Source: Leuctra nigra (Eukaryota > Arthropoda > Insecta > Plecoptera > Leuctridae). From it: a stretch of DNA of 64,000 bases. Both the position numbers and the translations under genes were made by a program. Position 1 is the stretch's first letter. Every line of letters begins with the position of its first letter. The notes beneath the pieces were generated by a model that saw nothing but the letters and a program-made list of their open reading frames with translations, did not search any database and was not told the origin of the DNA. The DNA is taken from contig OW203770.1 of NCBI GenBank assembly GCA_934045905.1, positions 1,240,001-1,304,000 of the forward strand, written 5' to 3'. Below are positions 13,501 through 25,700 of the stretch, piece by piece.

Positions 13501-16500
13501 GGCGACCAACTGGGCCAAGCTCACCGCCACGGCCTCGCTGGGAGTCATCCACCGGGGTCACGAGCAAGAGGCGTTGGCGCTCATGCAGAGCTACCTGCCC
13601 AGAGAGGTCAGTGCTTGTCATGTGTACTCGCACGCTAGGTAGAGAGACGTTAGGAGCGGTACAGCAGGAAATAGCGCGAAAATTATCTGATTTTAAGATT
13701 CTTTGAAAAACTTTTGCTTTTTAACCCTTTGAGGTCCACTGTCGCGGGAGCCCCGCCTTGGAAATAGTTTGTAGCAGGCCTACTGTCAAGTGGGACACGG
13801 CAAGCATTTTGAAGCTTGTAAACCAACTAAAGATACCACAAACGCCATCTCTTGTGATATACCTATTCAGCCAGCGATGTCACGGCCTTGTAATCTACTT
13901 CTAAATGCCTTGAAAAGAGATTTTACTTTCTGAAACCACCCTCAAATAACAACAAAAGTTCAAAATGGCGCCGAAGAAGATGTTGAGACATGATGTTTAT
14001 TACATACGTTTATTTAGGTGATTTTCGTATTTATTATAGGTACCTACTTTCAGTGATGATGAAAATTGACAACAAATACTCTAGTTATAACTAGGGGTGT
14101 TCAACGATTATTTTATTTACATCGATTAATAATTCGATTTTCGTAATTGAAATCGATTAAATAATCGAATTTAATCGTATTGATATTTAACTAGGGTTGG
14201 GCGAACCTCATTTTTTTTTCGAACCGAACCTCGAACCGAACCTTTTCAAAAGGTACGAAATTTCGAACCTTAAACGAACCGAACCTTTTTTTTTTAAGAA
14301 AATGATGTTTTCCAGATGTGTAGTAAAGATAAGCACGCGTAAGCACCAGTCACCATTCTCCTCCCTCCCTCTCACATGTCAAGTGGTTAGACACTTATTA
14401 TTAAGTCTATATTCTCAACAGAGCCAGGCTCCACTAGTGAGAATGTAATATAGAGAAGGGAGGAGAGGAAACCCGGTACCGGCATGTAGCCTACTCCTGA
14501 CGAAAGATACCAAGGGGACCAACGGCTTAACGTCCCTTCCGAAGGACGGTGTAACATTCACAGCACGAGCCTCCACAACCCGCGCCGTCGAGAGACTGAT
14601 AACAGGTGGAGGGAGGTCGTCACACTAACCCCCAAACACCCCAGTCCCTCTGGCCCAACGGCAGCAACCTGGCAAGGCAGAGTTGAATGGTCACCCATCC
14701 AATCGCTGACTGCGCTCAATGTTGCTTAACCTCGGTGATCTAACGAGAACCGAGGTATCCAACACACCAGCCGTCGTACTTGAAAACAGCTGTTTAATGG
14801 GGTGTTTGTTACGCAGATATTATTTTTATTTGTACCTATACAGGGACATTGACATAATAATATAATTGGAACAAAAACGCGAAATATATTGCTCGAAATT
14901 TAAATATATTTCAACACTTTTCTTCCTCTCTTCAATGCCACAATGGAATTTCATTTCGAAAATACTTGCCCAAGTTGAGGGATGGTAATCCTTTGATTGT
15001 ATACTCCATAAATACTACGCATTTTTACGCGAAAATAAAAGTTCAATATTCTTCAAAAATTATCTCGTCAATCGTCATACTATTTTTTATTTTGCATTGC
15101 GTTACAATGAAGTTTGGAAAGCTCAATTGTACACCATTATTTTTTAACTTTTGCGTGATAATCTACCCTTCATTAGTGATTAGATCGCGAAAGGTTTTCT
15201 CAATGACCACTATTATTTATTCAATAACCATAAACATACAATATCATCAAAATACAATAAAATATGCCGTCAAGTCAAGTTATTTGTCATCTGATTACTG
15301 CGAGTTCACAGACCTTACAACAGAGACAAACAAAAGAATCCTCCCTTCCGCAAGGGTCAGGTACTTGCTAGCAAGCAGATGCAACCCCAAAACTACACTC
15401 TGTTCCAAAAGTACAGCACAGTTTAGATCGCAACAATCATATTATTTCATTTTATACTTCGAAAATTTTACTTTAACAAGGAAATTACTTCGACTTCTAA
15501 ACTGAAATCAATGCTACTTTGCGACTTGGGACCAAATAGCACTTCGAATTACGGCATGAAAAATTCGGTTCAACATTTATTTTAACATGGAACACCCTAT
15601 AGTGTGGCGGGATTTGAGTTTACTTTGATTTATGATGGATTTCGGCTTACAGGGGCTCTATTTACCAAGGTTTTACCATTTTACTGTACCACTAAAGACA
15701 AGAGATTAGTCCAGTGACAAGAGGTTGGTCGCATTGTTTGAATGAAAAAAGGCGGGAAAAAAAGGCGGGAGGTTCGAAAAAGGTTCGAAAACGAACCTTA
15801 GAGGTTCGTTTTTCGAACCTAGCTAGCCGGTTCGGTTCGGTTCGAAAACGAACCGGTTCGCCCAACCCTATATTTAACTATGTCATCATGTTCAGGGTGA
15901 TCATCATAATAATATCATCTTTTACGGCAATATTAATCTCAACTATGAAATGTGTCCAGGAAGTCAGTCATTTTTACTTCAAAGAAGCTGTAATGTGCCG
16001 TAATTCATTCACTCATCACTGATATGGTAATGCGATTGAGAAATACACACTGAAACTTTGGAAAATACACACAAACATAAATTTATCACCAAAATATTAT
16101 GCACACAAAGAAAAATGTTGACAGAATGAAGGCAGCCATTTTAGATGTTGCAAATTGCAACCATTTTCAAGGCGGCAAATTCAAATTGATGTAATTCGAT
16201 TATTTTTTCATACATCGATTAATCGTTTTGTATGTCATAATCGATTAATCGATTCGATTAAATCGTAATCGTGAACACCCCTAGTTATAACAATGAATAA
16301 GTTTCTGAAGCAGAATATAGTGTTGTTTGTTGATAACATTTCCGACAACGAAAGTGAGGTTGTTGCAGGCGGATGGAAGAGGTGGGGCTGTGTTGACACA
16401 ATTTCAATAAATATTCCCGGTAGGTACTGTGCATAAACCTTGTTTAATTTAGTGTTGAGTTCGTTTAGTATCTAGGTACCTACGTACTTTATCTCGGTTA

Positions 16501-16739
16501 TAATAATAAAAAGTATATATCAGCAATGAAATAAGCTTGAAACTCGTTTACTTATTGTTGTCAACTTCACTGCAAATTTAAATTGTACCTGAGGGAGGTG
16601 TAGGGCCTAGCGCTAAATGGACCTGAATGGGTTAAGGTTCTTGTAAAAAGCTTTACTTTTTAAGATTCTTCTAAAAAGCTTCGTATTCAAACTCTTCCCT
16701 ATTTTTAAGACATAATCTCAATTTTTCTTTCAGTTACTC

Positions 16740-16777
<38 letters not shown>

Positions 16778-19700
16778 GAGTCTATATTCTCAGACAGCCA
16801 GGCTCCACTAGTGAGAATGTAATATAGAGAAGGGAGGAGAGGAAACCCGGTACCGGCATGTAGCCTACTCCTGACGAAAGATACCAAGGGGGCCAACGGC
16901 TTAACGTCCCATCCGAAGGACGGTGTGACATTCACAGCACGGGCCTCCACAACCCGCGCCGTCGAGAGACTGATAACAGGTGGAGGGAGGTCATCACACT
17001 AACCCCCAAACACCCCAGTCTCTCTGGCCCAACGGCAGCAACTGGCAAGGCAGAGTTGAATGGTCACCCATCCAACCGCTGACCCCGCTCAATGTTGCTT
17101 AACCTCGGTGATCTAACGAGAACCGAGGTATCCAACACACCAGTTGTTGGGTTTCTATGTGATTTCTAAACAGTGATTTCTATTCCATAAATTCTTGAAA
17201 AAAATGGATTTTCTTCCAACCGATTTTGAAATTACTAAGTATTTTCCCAACTAATTTCGAAAATACGAATATTTCTCCCATATATTCTTGAAAAACCATG
17301 TGTTCCTAAAGTCCCCATGTGCCACCAGGTGGGGCCCAGCAGTGGGTACAGCGAGGGCGAGGGCCTCTACGCGCTGGACCTGATGCGATGTGTTCTCTGT
17401 GACAGGTGGGGCCCAGCAGCGGGTACAGCGAGGGCGGGGGCCTCTACGCGCTGGGCCTGATGCACGCGAACCACGGTGCCGCCATCACGGACTACCTGCT
17501 CGGACAGCTCAAGGAGGCGCAGAACGAGATGGTCCGACACGGGGGCTGCCTGGGTCTGGGGCTGGCCGCCATGGGGACCAACAGGCAGGACGTGTACGAG
17601 CAGCTGAAGTTCAATCTCTACCAGGACGATGCGGTCACAGGTAGGACTGGGAGAAGTTATTGATTTTAGGGGTGTGCGAATTAGGGATGTTCACGATTAC
17701 GATTTAATCGAATCGATTAATCGATTATGACATTCAAAACGATTAATCGATGTTTGTACAATAATCGTATTACATCAATTTGAATTTGCCGCCTTGAAAA
17801 TGGTTGCATTTAACAACATATAAAATGGTTGCCTTCATTCTGTCAACATTTTTCTTTGTGTGCATAATATTTTGGTGATAAATTTATGTTTGTGTGTATT
17901 TTTCCAAGTTTCAGTGTGTATTTCTAATTCGCATTACCATTTATCAGTGATGATTAAATGAATTACGGCACATTACAGCGTATTTGAAGTAAAAATGAAG
18001 ACTTCCCGGACACATTTCATTGTTGAGGTTAATATTGCCGTAAAAGACGATATGATGACCACCCTGAACATGATGACATAGTTAAATATCAATACATACG
18101 ATTTAATTTGATTATTAATCGATTTAAATTACGAAAATCGAAATAATAATCGATTTAAATAAAATAATCGTTGAACACCCCTAGTGCGAATAGTGATTTT
18201 TGACTTCGAATACGAATATCGAATAATTAACAAAAATATTTCGAATATCGAATCGAATATCGAATAATTGGAACCTAAATTAAAATACATAATAATAATA
18301 TCGCGACCCTGCTTCCAGCTATTGTCGGGTCAGGGGGAGGGATGATCCCACCAATGTTCTAGGGCACTTGTGTTCTCAGAGCCGACTTGCCAAGTCCGAC
18401 ACTCCACACTTCTTCAATCTCTTCTTCCAGTTCTTCAGCCTCCTCTCTTTCCACCAGCTCCCTCCATCTCTCTCTGTCTTCCCACCACTTCTCTGTTGTA
18501 ATTACTCCCCAACACTCTCCTCTTTCTTCTGCAGCTGCCTCTATTCCGTTGATCCATTTGGTTCTAGGTCTTCCTGCCTTTCTTCTGACACCCATGGCTG
18601 CACGCTCTGCCTCTCTACATGGTATCCTCTCTTTTCCCATCCTCTTCATATGTCTGTACCATCTTAGCCTCTCTTTTCCAAGTTTAAATCTAAGAGATTC
18701 CACTTCTAGGTCTTTTCTAATCTTTGCACTCCTCACCTTGTCCATCTTCGTCACTCCTGCCACACTTCTCAGGAACTTCATTTCTGCAGCCTGCATCTTC
18801 ATTTCTTCTTTCCCTCCCATTGGCCAAGTTACTGCTGCATATATTAAGATTGGTACAAAGTAGGTTTTGTACAGTAATATCTTACACCTCTGTGGTACAT
18901 CTTCATTCCATAGTAGCTTCCTTACACTCTGGTAAAACACTTCTGCTGCTCTCACCCTCCTCTCGATCTCCCTGTCCACCTTTCCATCCTTTGCCAATAC
19001 ACTACCTAGATATTTAAACTCGTCTTTTTCCGTAAGTTCCTCTCCTCGCATCTGCATCCGGCACCGTGTCTTCTGTTGCCTTTCCATAACCATGGTTTTG
19101 CTTTTTTCTCTACTGATTTCTAGTCCATATTTTGCTGTCACTTCTTCCCACCTGTTGAGTTTCTCTTGCAACTCTTCCTCGGTCTCTGCCCACACAAGAA
19201 CGTCGTCTGCATATATGAGTGTGCGGGTGTCCTCTTGGTCCTCCGGCTCAACCTCTCTCAGCATCTCATCCATTACTACTGTAAATAATGTTGGTGACAA
19301 TACACTCCCTTGCTTCAGTCCCTCCCTCACTTCGAACCAGTCCGTTTTTCCCACTCCCGTCTGCACGCAACTACTGTTCTTCTTATACATACTTTGAATT
19401 CTTTGTATCAATCCACTGTCCACACCCTTCTTCTCTAGGCACCGCCACACTTCTTCTCTTGGCATTCTGTTGTACGCCTTTACCAGGTCCAGAAATATCA
19501 TTCTCATCCCGTTCCCTTTCTCCCATCGGTCTTCCATGATTTGTCTCACTGCAAAGATGAGGTCAATCGTTGACCGTCCTCTTCTAAAACCGTATTGTTC
19601 TTCTCTTAGTTTACTCTCAATACTCTCAGCCACCCTCCTTTCGATGATCTTTTCATACAATTTAGCTGTTTGGCACATCAAAGTTACTCCCCTGTAGTTG

Positions 19701-22700
19701 CAGCATCGCTTTCTGTCCCCTTTCTTAAAGATAGGAATAAGTATTCCCTTCCCCCAATCTTCTGGGACATCACACTGGGTCCATGCTGCTTGAATTACCC
19801 GGCAGAGCCACTCAATTCCCTTCTGCCCTGACGCTTTCAGCATCTCGACACTGACTTCGTCCATTCCTGGGGCTTTTCCATTCTTCATCTTCTTTAGCAT
19901 TTCTTTCACTTCCATCTGTCCTGGTATTTCACCCGCAACCCCCTCGCTTTCCTCTGCCATTCTTCGGTTTGTCTCTCTGTCTTTCCTTTGTACTGCCTCT
20001 CCCTGAAGTAGCTCCTTAAAGTACTCTTTCCACATTGTTTTTATCTCCTCCGGTCTGTTTGTGAAACCACCATCCTCCTTCTTCATTATGGTTTGAGTCT
20101 CCCCCGTATGTCGTTTCGCCTTGATTAGACTGTACAGCAGTCTCTTATTTCCATCAAAGTCTGTCTCCAACCTGTTTGCAAACTCTTGCATTGATATTTT
20201 CTTCTCCTCCTCTACTATCATCTTTACAATTCTCTTGCTTTCCCCGTAGTCCCTGATGTTTTCTTCCGTATGGGACTCTTCCTTCCTTCTCCATGCCTCC
20301 TTTTTCCTCCTCACTGCCTCTCTCACCCTTTCATTCCACCATGGTGTTTCTTTCCTTCTCTTTTTTCCTCCAGCTCTCCCACAGGTCTTTTCAGCTATGT
20401 CCACTAGAGCTGCTTTAAATGCACACCATTCTTCATCCACTCCACCTAATGCTCCCTCTGGTGCCCTCTCTGCTATCTCTCTTCTGAACTCTTCCCTGAC
20501 TTCTTTCTGTTGCAACTTCCATACCTTTATCCTGGGTGCTTTGACTTCCGTTACGGTCCTCTTTCGTCGCTCTATTTCTACCTTTGCCACCAGCAATCGA
20601 TGGTCGCTGCCTAGTGCGACTGATGGTAGCACCTCCACATCTCTCACCAGTCTCCCCATATCTCTGCTGACACATATGTAGTCTATAACTGATTCCCATC
20701 TCTGATTATCAGCTCCATATCCATATCTCGTTATCTTCTGAGCTCTTCTTTTCATAAACCATGTGTTTGTGATTTTCATTGAGGTTCTTGCACACCACTC
20801 TAACATCTTCACTCCTTCAGTGTTTCTTTTACCCCAGCCATGTGGTCCCATTACCTCTTCGCAGTCCTTCCGCTCCTCTCCTACCATGGCATTAAAATCC
20901 CCCATCACCCATACCTCCTTTGCTTGCACCATCTCATCTAGTTCAACCCAGAAAATGTCTTTTTCTTCGGTAGATCTTCCAGACTGAGGTGCATACACCT
21001 GTATCAGGTGCCGCACGCTGCTTCCTATTACGATACTGATTCCGATCATCCTGTCATTCACGGCATTTACATCCAGGATGTCACCAGCGTAACGGGGGCT
21101 TACCACAAAACCCACTCCATTTCTTCCCTCTTCCCCTCCCGACCATATCAACTTGTAGTCCCCTCTGAGCCTCTTCTCCCCCTTTCCCCTCCACTTTGTT
21201 TCACTTAGCCCCAGCAGGTCTATCTTTCTCTCCTCCATCATGTCCACTATCTCTTCCAATTTCCCTGTTAGTGTAACTATATTGAGTGTCCCCACTTGCA
21301 TTGTTTCTCCTTTACAACACTTGTGTCTTTTCATTAAGTTCCGTCCTCTTGCGCTATTGCTTCTGGTACCATTATTTACACAGTTCTCTTCATTGCTTGT
21401 CTCCATAGAAACCCGTCTTGCCCTTGCTACCTCACTCCGTTCCACACCCACCTTGTCCGAAAACCCGTTTCTCTCTTATTAACACTCCGCACTGATTTTC
21501 CTCCAAGTCCCCAGCACTCTCGCAACACTCTCCCTGCCTCGTACTCCCATTTTATAATGTCTTTCATGTACCCTGGTACGAAGGGTACATTTAGAAACTC
21601 CCCGGCTTCTGTTGCCACCACTTGTTGCAGCCTCTCATTTAGGCAACCACCTGCCACACTCTCTAGGCTGCACACTACCACCCTGGTTTCTCGTCCATAT
21701 GCTGTTTTCGTTTCCGCCACTAGGTCACCAATGTCTTTCATTATTTCCTCTTTGTTCCTTCCCTCTCGTACTTCCTTGTTCCCCACTTTCAACATAATGG
21801 TGGCATTCTCGGTGTTCTTTCCATAATATCCTTCTTTCATCCTTCGTGCCATTTCAACTATTCTAATTCCTCGGTCTGTTTTGGCTCTGTTTCTATTTCC
21901 CTTGCAAAACTCTCCGGCTTGCCTTCCCCTCACATCTCCCATTAGGATTGATACATAATATCAATTTAAAATAAAAAAATTGATGCCAATCTCCTTTCAT
22001 ATGACCAGAATGAATTAGATGGTCATAGTGAGAATGTACTGATTATGAAGTAGTATGCAAGGATAATATTGTTGTCACTTATCATCACAAAAATGAAATT
22101 AACAGGAACAAATGGAGTATGAGGAAGGTCTACCTGGAGGAACAATAACCTACAAATAATATTCCCTCGAAATCAAAATGGCGGCCATGACTATTTTCGG
22201 TTGGAGTTTTAGACTTTGCAGCAGTTGGCAGCATTGAAAAACACTCTTATTTGATGAATGGCGGGGTAATTTTGAATTCAAAAATTTTGGAATATTCTAA
22301 TTGAATATTCGAACCAAATATTTTCGAAGTATTCGAAATTTTCGAATATTTGCACACCCCTAATTGATTTACAGATTCATTCAATAGATCTTAAAAATGG
22401 ATTTGAAAGAAATAGATTGTCCGAAAAAAATGTGATGGCATTATCCGATGAAGTCTGTGCTAACTCGTCGCCTACCTCTAGTAGGTGAGCTCTGATTTCA
22501 TTTTGATTGATTGTCAAGGAACCTGACCAGCAGCCAATCCGTTATGTTCAAATACCGTTTTATGATTTGTTGGGTGTACAATGTACATACAAAGGCATCA
22601 GTTGCTGTGAAGTCTTATTACAAATAAATGAGTTGTAAATAATGCAATAATATTAGGTAGGTACTCTAATAATTATTTATTTCTTGCCAATGACATGGAT

Positions 22701-25700
22701 CTAGGATAGAAAAAAGAATTGAGTGGGATATTACAAATAAAGTTTGTTCACGTTTAGAATAGCAAGCCCGTGTACTACTGTAGTCAAGCGAGCATTTGTA
22801 AACAAACACATGTAAATATCAATTATCAAAGAATATGTACAAGACGACTGTAGATAAAGATAAATCAATTTTATTGAAGTTTTCTAATATTTTCTACTAT
22901 TAAAAAGGGTGTATTTCACATACTTTATACTATTTCAATAATACAAAGAAGATAGTCTTGCCATTGACAGGGCAGTGTTCATGCGACCGACCAATGAACG
23001 ACGTATTCGACTTGCTATTCTAATCGTGAATGAACTTTACAAGAAGAGAAAAACTTTATTAAAACATGAATAAAAACGTAACCTTCACCGGCGTTTTAAT
23101 GACAATTTAAAAACATATTTTAGCGTACAGAAATGTATTGAATGAAACTATTTCTTCATTAATGACCGCCACCTAACTTGGCTGTTAGGTATTGTGTTTT
23201 GTTTGCATTGCATTTTAGGCAGAATGATGTAACATATCCCGCCAATGCATCTACTTCCTCCAGCGCATTCCACTTTCACCGTCTCGTCTTTACTTCCGTC
23301 TGAAAGCAAATAGTTCGACTAGGGGTGTGCGAATAGTGATTTTTGACTTCGAATACGAATATCGAATAATTGACAAAAATATTTCGAATATCGAATCGAA
23401 TATCGAATAATTGGAACATAAACTAAAAGACATACCTAATATCAATAAAAAAAAATAATTGGACACCAAACTCTTTTCAAATGACAGAATGAAAGATGGC
23501 CATGAAGTAATATGCAAGGATCATATTGTTGTCACTAATTATCACAAAAAATTAAATTAACAGGAACAAAAGGAGTATGAGGAAGGTCTATCTAGAGGAA
23601 CAATAACCTACAAATAATATTCCCTCGAAATCAAAATGGCGGCCATGACTATTCGAAATATTCAAAAATTTTCGAATATTCGAATTTTCGAATACTTGAT
23701 TTTCGAATACCAAATCGAATATTCAAACCAAATATTTTCGAAGTATTCGAAATTTTCGAATATTCGCACACCCCTAAGTTCGACTATCAGGCTTTAAATC
23801 TCTCATCGGCGGCAGAAGGGCGGAAGTCATTTCCTCGATTTAGCACTTTTGTCATCAATTGGCATTTGACTGATGTCAACAAATACTGTTATATTGAAGT
23901 ATTCTCTTACACAATGACTCACGTCACCATTACAAATATCATTGGATGGAGACAGAATTCCTGGTTTTTCACCTCAAGAATCATTGAAATGGACTTATGG
24001 CCTTCTGCCGCTGAGGTACAGATTGTCCAACTCCCGGAATTCACATTGAGTTACGGTTTCAAATTATTTACTCCATAAATCAATTTTATTCACATTTTTA
24101 TGGGGTGAATGATTTTACAATAATTAAAAATGCTCCACATGAACTTTCAAATTTTATTTACTGTTGTTTAACATTGCACTGTTCTGCGACTAGGCTAATG
24201 ATGAAGAATAGGTAAGAATGGACGGTGGGAAGAAGGCGGTCTTGTCGTATAAGTAGGTAACCTTCCCAGCATTTGCCTAAACTGAAAAAAGCCATTAAAA
24301 ACACTCGGAACGGACAGCTAAATCTAAACCAGCGTTGACACTTTAGCCAACTTGCTCTTCACTTACTACATTATTTGCGAATGCTTTGAGTAACGTTTAA
24401 GATGGCTGAGTAGTGAGCGTGGCCTTGAAGAGTTTTTCAATCGATTTTTATCAATATCTTTTACCAATGTAATTGTTAACAAAATAGGGCTTTATACGAG
24501 TATTCAGAACAGTTCAATGAAAATAATTCCATAGCTTGTATTGGTTTATTAGTTTTATTTTGTCCTACAGATGTTAAGTGCCATATTTTCACTAATTTTT
24601 ACTTTTCAGGCACTAAACATCTGTAGGACAAAATAAAACTAATAACCAATTCCAAGCTATGAAATTATTTTCATTGAACTGTTCTGAATACTCGTATAAA
24701 GCCCTATTTTATTAACAATACATTGGTAAAAGTTATTGATAAAAATGGATTAAAATACTCTTCCTTGTTATTAGAACATAAGTTCTTGAAATGAGTTAAG
24801 CGTACCGTCCATGGAGCAAGGTTCACCTACGACTGCTAATCGCTGAGTGGTTGATTCATCAATTCCTCGCACCAGTTGTACCATCACTGTTAATCACACT
24901 CACAATTATTTTATATAGTATATATTTTTTTTAATGAAACGTTAGGAAAGTTAATTTCTATAATTTGTAGGACTATAACTGAGTGTTAATCATGGCATAA
25001 AAGTGCGGAAAAAACAGAATTAGGCACCTAGATATTAATTTTTCAAAATAATAGTGTTTTTCTGCCAATACCTAATGTTCAAGTACAAGTTGTGATGTGT
25101 CGTTATTATTCTATTTTTACTAGAGGTGTGCGAATAGTGATTTTTGACTTCGAATACGAATATCGAATAATTGACAAAAATATTTCGAATATCGAATCGA
25201 ATTCGAATAGTTGGAACCTACATTAAAATACATGAATATCAATAAAAAAAAAATTGACACTAAACTTTTTCCATAAGACCAGAATGAAAGATGGCCATAT
25301 AAATGAATGAACTGATTATGATAATATGCAAGGATAATATTGTTGTCACTTATCATCACAAAAAATGAAATTAACATGAACAATTAAAGGAGTATGAGGA
25401 AGGTCTACCTGGAGGAACAATAACCTACAAATAATATTCCCTCGAAATCAAAATGGCGGCCACGACTATTTCCGGTTGGAGTTTTAGACTTTGCAGCAGT
25501 TGGCAGCATTGAAAAACACTCCCATGTGAGAAATGGCGGGATAATTTTGAATTAAAAGACATGAACTATTCGAAAATGTTCTAATACTTTATTTTCGAAT
25601 ACCGAATCGAATATTCAAACCAAATATTTTCGAAATTTTCGAATATTCGCACACCCCTATCATCCCCTCTTAACGTGTGTGATTCCGTCTCCAGGCGAGG

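Larger units (their letters stand above)
14092..16283. mobile_element. hAT-type MITE-B, copy 1, interrupted
   Basis: Ends TAGGGGTGTTCAACGATT and inverse (GTGAACACCCCTA), exact 8-bp duplication GTTATAAC (14084-14091, 16284-16291). Subterminal ATCGATTA words. Interrupted by MITE-C. Confidence 0.9.
13725..16631. mobile_element. TTAA-flanked element (outermost of a four-layer nest, intron 7)
   Basis: Ends CCCTTTGAGGTCCA / TGGACCTGAATGGG between TTAA sites 13721-13724 and 16632-16635, a piggyBac-type target. Most of its length is the inserted MITE-B below. Confidence 0.65.
18295..21950 (-). mobile_element. Non-LTR retrotransposon (LINE), 5'-truncated, inside MITE-A
   Basis: 3.66 kb flanked by a 10-bp duplication ATACATAATA (18285-18294, 21951-21960). 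Carries the 3' part of ORF1 and a complete ORF2. The 3' end (minus strand) reads GCAGGGTCGCGATATTATT. A severely truncated second copy, 3' end only, is at 29929-30026 on the plus strand. Clade probably RTE/CR1-like; uncertain. Confidence 0.9.
17667..22362. mobile_element. hAT-type MITE-A, copy 2, interrupted twice (intron 8 nest)
   Basis: Exact 8-bp duplication ATTGATTT (17659-17666, 22363-22370). The left end TAGGGGTGTGCGAAT is cut after 15 bp by MITE-B (17682-18183); the interior is cut by the LINE (18295-21950). Removing both restores a MITE-A colinear with 9316-9875. Confidence 0.9.

Noticed and set aside
14966..15505. 179-codon open frame inside MITE-C
   Set aside because: AT-driven composition, no zinc finger or transposase block, and inside an element whose relatives are non-coding.
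20256..20681. Long plus-strand frames at 18.4-21.9 kb
   Set aside because: Antisense shadows of the LINE ORFs; Ser/Leu-rich as expected from reversing Glu/Arg-rich coding.
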